A DNA stretch of 64,000 nucleotides from Xestospongia bergquistia (Eukaryota; Porifera; Demospongiae; Haplosclerida; Petrosiidae). A model generated the notes under the pieces. It ran no database searches. It was not told where the DNA came from and saw only the letters and a program-made list of their open reading frames with translations. Made by a program: the position numbers and the translations under genes. Within the stretch, counting starts at the first letter, position 1, and each line of letters opens with the position of its first letter. Shown here in pieces: positions 60,501-64,000 of the stretch. The DNA lies in NCBI GenBank assembly GCA_963965975.1, contig OZ014421.1, forward strand, positions 2,345,001 through 2,409,000, given 5' to 3'.

Positions 60501-63500
60501 GATGATGAGGAATAGATCTGGAATGAAATAAATAGACATATGATTTTAAATAGTGATAAAACAGAATCATAAATTGATAAGCTATGTAATATTTGAGAAA
60601 ATATGAAAGACATTAGGTAGGACAGTTATTAGCTAGCATTCACAAATACATAAGAACAACTTTATCTATAACATAATGGCCATCAATTGTAATGACCATT
60701 ATTCACTGTTCTTGTATTATGATAATAAATTATTACTTTCCAGAGATAACACAATTTAATTGTCAACACACTTCATGAATACCAGTATACAATATTTTAT
60801 ACCATATAATAAACCTCATGGTCTAACTAACATCATAACTTTGTACTCACTACTTGATATACTTTAGTGTTTGCTTGTACATGACATTCCTTGTTATCTT
60901 GATGATCAGTCAAACATCTATGCAAATACCTGTTTAGTAGAACACTACAAATCATTGGATAAGGAAACACCAGATGAAATAAGAGCTTATATGGTTTTAT
61001 GATCTTAACTTGTCTTGTACTACTACATGCTTTAGATGATTACTGGCACAGGAATTCAACCTTCCATTATGAGCCAATAGCTACTAGGATTATTTGAAGG
61101 TGATTTGTTGATATTTACTGGTTTCTCCATTTTCCTAATAATAGCAGTCTACCATACTATTACATATAGTTAACTAGAAATAATAGAACCAATTCTTATA
61201 TACAGGAATAACAAATTCAGTATCCACTGTCACTATAATTAGGGAACGAGGAATGTTAATTAAAAGCGACTTACAGTAATGAACTGGATAATGATTTCAT
61301 AGAAGTTGTTGTGTTAACATTAATAACCACTAATACAAATCAAAACTTACTGTTTACTATTTATAAAGAATGACTAGTTTAGTCACTGAAGTACTCTTTC
61401 TATTTATAAAAATGGAACAGGTTCTCTATTATGTTAATTATTCCTGTATTAAGACAGATTGGTTTGATAAGAGTTTTATAATGTAGTATATTAAGTCTAC
61501 AGTAGTAGCTATATATACATGAACATAACTGAATAATAATTGTACTATTGACAATATCACATAGTGGATATTTACAAGAAATCATTAAAATTATGAATGT
61601 ATTATGTGTTACTAGTACATTGATTTGAAATTTATCTGTATAGTGTACATTGTGTATGTATTACTTCTTTGTTTTATTACTACAGGATGGCTGGACTGCA
61701 TTACATTATGCTGCATCCAATAATCGTCCAGATATCATCAAAATATTAATTACTAATGGTGCTGATATTACTGCTGTCAATAAGGTATGAAAGATTATTT
61801 TTTTATTTCATCAAGTATTCAAAGATCATAGATAATATGCTAAGTATGATATTAAAATTTTATTATAGATCAATGAGAATACTCTTTGTATTATCTGTTA
61901 TTGTTTGTTAAATATGAAGACTGGTATAATCACTATTTTGTATAACTATCCTTTTCAGTTTTTTAGCTATAAATTACAGCTATATTGTGTTAGAATCATA
62001 ATTAATTTGGTATCTAGGAAGTACAATATAACAATTATTTAATACAAGGTTTATACAAAATGTCTTTATACCAACTATTTGAATGAAACTAATGCCTTGA
62101 CATATTTTGTCATTTTGAAGTTGCATCTCAAAAATCTCAGTTTTGTAAACATACAGTTGCTATGTATGCATATCTATTCTATATGTATGCAAAACTGTTG
62201 TTTGATATATTTTAGTAGCAGTGTCTTAACAAATTAGGTCACAAATGTTTTGCAAATCAAGTCACATATATAATATTTCATATTAATAAAAATATTATGT
62301 TTGGCTTTCTATTATTATATATATGTTCTGCTCAGGGAGGTATGACTGCAGCTGAATTAGGTCAGAGTAGAGGCTATCGAGACATTGCAAAGCTAATTAT
62401 AGATGAAGGTATGTATTTCATAATTTATGACAACAACTTTATGAAAACTTCATTTTCCTTGTATAGTTTATATTATTGTAGATATGTAATGTACTAACTA
62501 GTTTATAGATTATGAGCTTCTCTAATTACTTCTTTGCGTTGTTTTACTTAAATATACTATGTTAAAGACTTATTACTTATAACAACACATTTAGAATAAT
62601 AATTATAATTATTCTGTAACTCTATGATATTACTTATATAGCGACTACAGTACTGCAATCAGTTACGCCCAATTTTTAATATAAATGAATATTATTAATA
62701 GTAATATGTGTTGGTTGTTACAACATGATGTTAACTTTTTTTATTGCTTAATTAAATGTCAATAGAGCAATGGAATAATTATATATAATCAGTATACATT
62801 TCCATAGTAATATGTTATGACTATGGTCCATGTGAGAGTAGATTGCACTAAATTAGAATTTCAAGTTATTGCAATTAAGATATTTTGCTGTTACAATGTA
62901 ATTTTTGAGACAGAATTGATGGAGGTTTCTTAATTAATAATAGTAATGTAGTTTCTTCTATAGGCTAATATTCAGTAGATGATTTCATAAGAGTCTCCAA
63001 TCTTAAGACAAATATATATATATACAAAACAGAGCACTAGCAGATTGCATTTATTTAGTTATTAATATGATTTGTATGTTAACATATTACTAACACAATA
63101 CATTCTTCTATCATTATTCTAATATTCATTTCTTTCTTTATCACAGCATTACAACGGCTCTTCAGACGTGGCATCCACAAAGGCAATGTTCAATTAACTA
63201 ACATGAGACTTGTTCTAATGGGACCACCTTGTGTTGGTAAAACAGCATTCAAGTCACTTCTATTCAACTGGAGTGCACCTAGATTTCACAATAGTACAGC
63301 ATTAGCGACAAGACCTGTACGAGCTTTAGAGAGGGTGGCAGGACGCAATGAAGGAAAGATATGGGAAAGAGTTACCAGTCTTGACTTGCTGAAGATGCTC
63401 TCAGATGCTATTCATGCGCTAGAACAAGATTCACAACATCATACTGATGACCGTATTTCAGAAGATGCTAGTGAAACAGAATCACATAAAGAGCCCACGA

Positions 63501-64000
63501 CTGATGAAACTAGCATCACTGGATTGACAAAGCCAAATGTAAAAGGTTACAGTGCTGCTTTACCATCGCCTACTTCAGTAACATCAACCATATCAGAAAA
63601 ATATTTCAATGAATTGGATTCTGATATTGATGCAACTGTACAACCAAACCAATCAGAGAAAGAAGCCAAGGTTTTCACTACCGTTCATATTTCTTCAAGC
63701 AAGACAACAATCTCATCAAACGAAGCTACAAGACCTGCAGTTTCTAGTTCTAGTCCATCTAAAGAGTTATCATCTCACAATATAGACATCAAATCCAATA
63801 AATATGCTCAGGAATTAGCAAAAGTTTTTGCAAAGCACAAAAAAATACAAAATCGCCACAAAGCCACATGGATAAATGTTCTTGATAGTGGTGGTCAGCC
63901 ACAATTTGCTGATGTATCACGAGCATTTATTCGTGGTAATACCATAAATATAATCTGTACAAAGTTAACAGAAAGCCTCTTTGAAAAGCCTCAGTTTTGC
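36505..64000 (+). CDS. gene B: ankyrin-Roc protein, partial (runs off window)
   Basis: Exons with phase-matched GT/AG sites: 36505-36522 (MDQEEL), 36872-36964, 44214-44312, 52478-52576, 61686-61784, 62336-62408 and 63147 to beyond 64000. The order is a first ankyrin half-repeat, three full 33-residue ankyrin repeats, a capping repeat, then a Roc-like GTPase. The P-loop is GPPCVGKT (63221-63244) and the G3/switch-II motif DSGGQP (63884-63901). No stop or frameshift is seen in any exon inside the window, unlike gene A. COR and death-domain exons are expected beyond the edge by analogy only. The gene spans over 27 kb because its introns hold tandem 8-kb units full of transposons. Whether all three ankyrin exons are used cannot be judged from DNA. 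Confidence 0.85.
36872..36964 (+). CDS. gene B exon 2: first ankyrin repeat
   Basis: 31 codons, WLIDSAESGRLSGVKKALKQ then GANVNAQNK, between TTAG and GTATGT. The paralogous exon in gene A is 11990-12082. Confidence 0.85.
37912..38559. mobile_element. TTAA-flanked insertion, non-autonomous
   Basis: A block absent from the collinear gene A intron (near 13885) is bounded by TTAA at 37908 and 38560. Its ends, CCACGCTGTG and the reverse complement of CACAGTGAGG, match at 8 of 10 bases. This fits a piggyBac-type MITE. The exact edges are uncertain because the flanks also contain a TAAT repeat. No protein is encoded. Confidence 0.5.
38564..40030 (+). other. gene B intron 2, part similar to gene A intron 4
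   Basis: 38564-39290 is collinear with 13890-14680 of gene A. No exon is seen; both ankyrin exons that gene A has in this neighbourhood (13354, 13616) have no counterpart in gene B. Confidence 0.5.
40031..41779 (+). pseudogene. piggyBac transposase, decayed
   Basis: An acidic N-terminus (SNDPESLLQLIEEIDSDF, about 40175-40260) lacks an ATG where the related copy at 60040 has one, and meets a TAA at about 40261. The main frame 40531-41409 holds the DDE_Tnp_1_7 core with Asp in SVDESI (40888-40890) and FFDNFYTS (41125-41127). After a stop at 41407 the third Asp is in MGGVDKADQ (41449-41451). A frameshift near 41580 precedes the C-terminal Cys-rich domain (CKICSRRKSGK ... CDIHLCIHPC, about 41653-41760). 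All catalytic Asp codons are kept, but at least three breaks prevent translation. It lies in gene B intron 2, same strand. Clear TTAA ends are not visible. Confidence 0.92.
41780..42309. other. no gene seen
   Basis: A CA/TA microsatellite at about 41812-41845 and AT-rich DNA between the piggyBac copy and the first tandem unit. Confidence 0.45.
44214..44312 (+). CDS. gene B ankyrin exon, copy 1
   Basis: A 99-bp phase-0 exon between CTACAG and GTATGA. TALHCAASNNHPEIIKILIT then EGADITAVDE. Identical in all 99 bases to 52478-52576. Confidence 0.87.
44440..45368. mobile_element. piggyBac-type non-autonomous element in unit 1
   Basis: A 929-bp insertion flanked by TTAA (44436-44439 and 45369-45372). 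Ends are CCCTTTCCTCGCC and GCGCGAAAAGGG. The sites in units 2 (about 52698) and 3 (about 61906) read straight through TGTTAAATATGAA, i.e. empty sites. Near the left end is a palindrome with 12-bp arms (CCACCGACGCAT at 44451), and the GACGCATTTATGCG core recurs at about 44500; such subterminal repeats are common in piggyBac elements. An acidic fragment (DDEIDVVADNIVAVDETEIE) suggests an internally deleted transposase. Confidence 0.88.
45790..48895 (-). mobile_element. truncated Gypsy element, unit 1 copy
   Basis: Minus-strand gag-pol, from the primer-binding site TGGCGACGAGGG (reverse complement at 48878-48889) to a cut in the integrase finger at 45790. Gag: 48064-48921 (FFPKREHWDTYVEQLKNYF, a zinc knuckle CYRCGGEHIAQTSFF that lacks its last Cys, then CHICHKRGHISK). 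Protease LDTGASSSII at about 47880. Reverse transcriptase with intact YIDDILITG (about 47020-47045) but an in-frame stop near 47120 and a shift near 46780. RNase H starts LTCDASPIEVGAVIAH. The integrase part ends at CTICQSH. Broken and without a 3' LTR; a 5' LTR remnant may occupy about 48896-49070. Confidence 0.88.
49080..50000 (-). pseudogene. intron-bearing integrase gene, unit 1 copy, core deleted
   Basis: Same gene as 56405-57876. The N-terminal part (MADSNRANLEECSKLTNNTY) and C-terminal part (NTSKHASSPYTPFEVMFGRK at 49206-49442) are present. A deletion of about 540 bp joins the middle of intron 1 directly to the DQGREF exon at about 49617, removing the zinc finger and the first catalytic Asp. 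Non-functional. Confidence 0.8.
50115..51414 (-). pseudogene. DDE transposase with internal deletion, unit 1 copy
   Basis: Minus-strand pieces: NAMPPKSSKRKR-like start (about 51320), HEWLNILHRGDIMSLTLLLH and KKSDRTVREWRVVFL (50834-51130), FPRRVSVETSRKWLHELGF (about 50690-50760), KGKGAGIMASDFIDEHNRYL (about 50370-50430), then directly FPKFHCKFNPIEHC and a helical C-terminus (QYMLGYIEGLAAGPELEKQI, about 50115-50175). I recall this as an uncharacterised eukaryotic DDE family in which a long central segment separates DEHN-x-L from FHCELNPIE. That segment is missing here, plus there are several stops. Confidence 0.65.
52478..52576 (+). CDS. gene B ankyrin exon, copy 2
   Basis: A 99-bp phase-0 exon, identical to copy 1, between CTACAG and GTATGA. 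Confidence 0.86.
53121..56228 (-). mobile_element. truncated Gypsy element, unit 2 copy
   Basis: Collinear with 45790-48895 and cut at the same integrase point. Gag frames are 55291-55911 and 55924-56229 (with an intact second knuckle CHVCHILGHISKMC). One long pol frame, 54111-55391 (426 residues), covers protease (LDTGASLSMI) and most of the reverse transcriptase with YIDDILITG. Later RNase H and integrase parts (53282-54172) are shifted. The primer-binding-site candidate is at 56217-56228. It is less damaged than the unit 1 copy but still has no 3' half. Confidence 0.9.
56405..57876 (-). pseudogene. intron-bearing retroviral-type integrase (Ginger/GIN1-KRBA2-like)
   Basis: Starts at MADSNRANLEEC (57874). 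Pieces join across four short GT/AG introns: 57497-57551, 57292-57340, 56998-57045 and 56824-56867 (44-55 bp). Order: acidic N-terminus; H2C2 finger (HIDITSGHLG ... CDIC); first catalytic Asp in FHVGMDFIGP; second in ITSDQGREF; Glu in ANRLDE; then NTSKHASSLYTPFEVMFGRK and PQKNIYDRKH. Integrases of this kind with introns are known from Ginger DNA transposons and the host genes derived from them. There is a frameshift near 57750, an indel near 56910 and TGA directly after LDE (about 56807), so this copy looks dead. No reverse transcriptase is attached. Confidence 0.72.
57998..59295 (-). pseudogene. DDE transposase with internal deletion, unit 2 copy
   Basis: Collinear with 50115-51414 and carrying the same internal deletion, so the deletion predates the duplication. 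The best-preserved frame is 58724-59008 (HEWLNILHIGDIMSLTLLLH ... QRGVVWHNERLNMYV). Confidence 0.65.
59472..60151 (-). mobile_element. piggyBac short element in unit 3
   Basis: A 680-bp insertion flanked by TTAA (59468-59471, 60152-60155). Ends are CCCTTCAACTGCG and GCAAATGAAGGG. Units 1 and 2 have the uninterrupted site (CTTTAGTACAG at about 42639, CTTTAATACAG at about 51590). On the minus strand, 59780-60040 encodes MARFLSSNDPETLLLLMEEI plus an acidic tract and a Ser/Thr tract matching the N-terminus of the piggyBac transposase at 40175-40400; the rest of the enzyme is deleted. It is a non-autonomous derivative of that family. Confidence 0.92.
61686..61784 (+). CDS. gene B ankyrin exon, copy 3
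   Basis: A 99-bp phase-0 exon between CTACAG and GTATGA. TALHYAASNNRPDIIKILIT then NGADITAVNK. It differs from copies 1 and 2 at Cys/Tyr, His/Arg, Glu/Asp, Glu/Asn and the final Asp-Glu/Asn-Lys; most of these lie at positions expected on the repeat surface. Confidence 0.88.
62336..62408 (+). CDS. gene B capping ankyrin exon
   Basis: 73 bp after GCTCAG, GGMTAAELGQSRGYRDIAKL then IIDE, ending GATGAAG|GTATGT in phase 1. Same size and phase as gene A 18195-18267. Confidence 0.88.
63147..64000 (+). CDS. gene B Roc-like GTPase exon (partial)
   Basis: Opens after TCACAG in phase with the previous exon and stays open for about 284 codons to the window edge. It contains LQRLFRRGIHKG, the P-loop GPPCVGKT, RPVRALERVAGRNEGKIWER, a Ser/Thr/Glu-rich insert of about 140 residues, then WINVLDSGGQPQFADVSRAF with the G3 motif. 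The long low-complexity insert between P-loop and G3 is unusual for a Roc domain and is also present in gene A. Confidence 0.88.

Larger units (their letters stand above)
59136..62325 (+). repeat. tandem unit 3 (partial) of gene B block
   Basis: Collinear with the first half of units 1 and 2 through the ankyrin exon to ATATATGTT at about 62325. There the transposon block of units 1 and 2 is absent and the intron runs directly into CTGCTCAG and the capping ankyrin exon. This is the original intron end. Confidence 0.88.

Noticed and set aside
1-64000. tRNA or rRNA genes
   Set aside because: I looked for tRNA-like T-loop (GGTTCRANTCC) patterns and conserved rRNA blocks and recognised none; a covariance search would be needed to be certain.

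Overview
This is an AT-rich, intron-rich eukaryotic window. It looks like a sponge (demosponge, Amphimedon-like) nuclear genome. The reasons are short introns with canonical GT/AG ends, an ankyrin-Roc/COR-death-domain gene family, a decayed multi-pass membrane gene of a type I associate with sponges, and a dense load of hAT, piggyBac, Gypsy and integrase-type DNA elements. The species assignment is inference; nothing here looks bacterial or viral.

Layout. 1-4.6 kb: gene-poor, with small repeats. 4.66-5.41 kb (minus): an intact single-exon 14-3-3 gene. 5.74-8.34 kb (minus): a decayed hAT transposon, followed by a small MITE. 9.80-11.41 kb (minus): a spliced gene for a small single-pass membrane protein with two PPxY motifs. 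It is head-to-head, 190 bp apart, with gene A. 11.60-22.65 kb (plus): gene A, 15 exons, encoding ankyrin repeats, a Roc-like GTPase domain, a COR-like region and two death-domain-like modules. It is broken by small indels in the GTPase exon. 23.3-29.0 kb (minus): a decayed multi-pass membrane gene, split by a Ty3/Gypsy element (23.80-28.18 kb) with 165-bp LTRs and a 5-bp target duplication. 29-33.5 kb: no gene seen, one palindromic MITE. 33.5-39.3 kb: a diverged segmental copy of the gene A promoter region, including a dead remnant of the PPxY gene and a 150-bp minisatellite. 36.5-64.0 kb (plus): gene B, paralogue of gene A, intact as far as it can be followed and running off the right edge.

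Gene B carries most of the novelty. Its ankyrin exon is present three times because a block of about 8 kb was tandemly duplicated in its introns (42.3-51.2, 51.2-59.1 and 59.1-62.3 kb). Each of the first two blocks also carries a truncated reverse-oriented Gypsy copy, an integrase gene with very short introns, and an internally deleted DDE transposase. Later events distinguish the copies: a piggyBac-type insertion at TTAA in unit 1, another in unit 3, a 0.65-kb deletion in unit 2 and a 0.54-kb deletion of the integrase core in unit 1.

Functionally, genes A and B look like intracellular sensor/adaptor proteins. The ankyrin repeats would bind a ligand or partner, Roc-COR would be the nucleotide switch, and the death domains (seen only in A because B is cut off) would be the signalling output. 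The neighbouring PPxY protein would be a membrane partner of WW-domain ubiquitin ligases; its promoter is shared with gene A.
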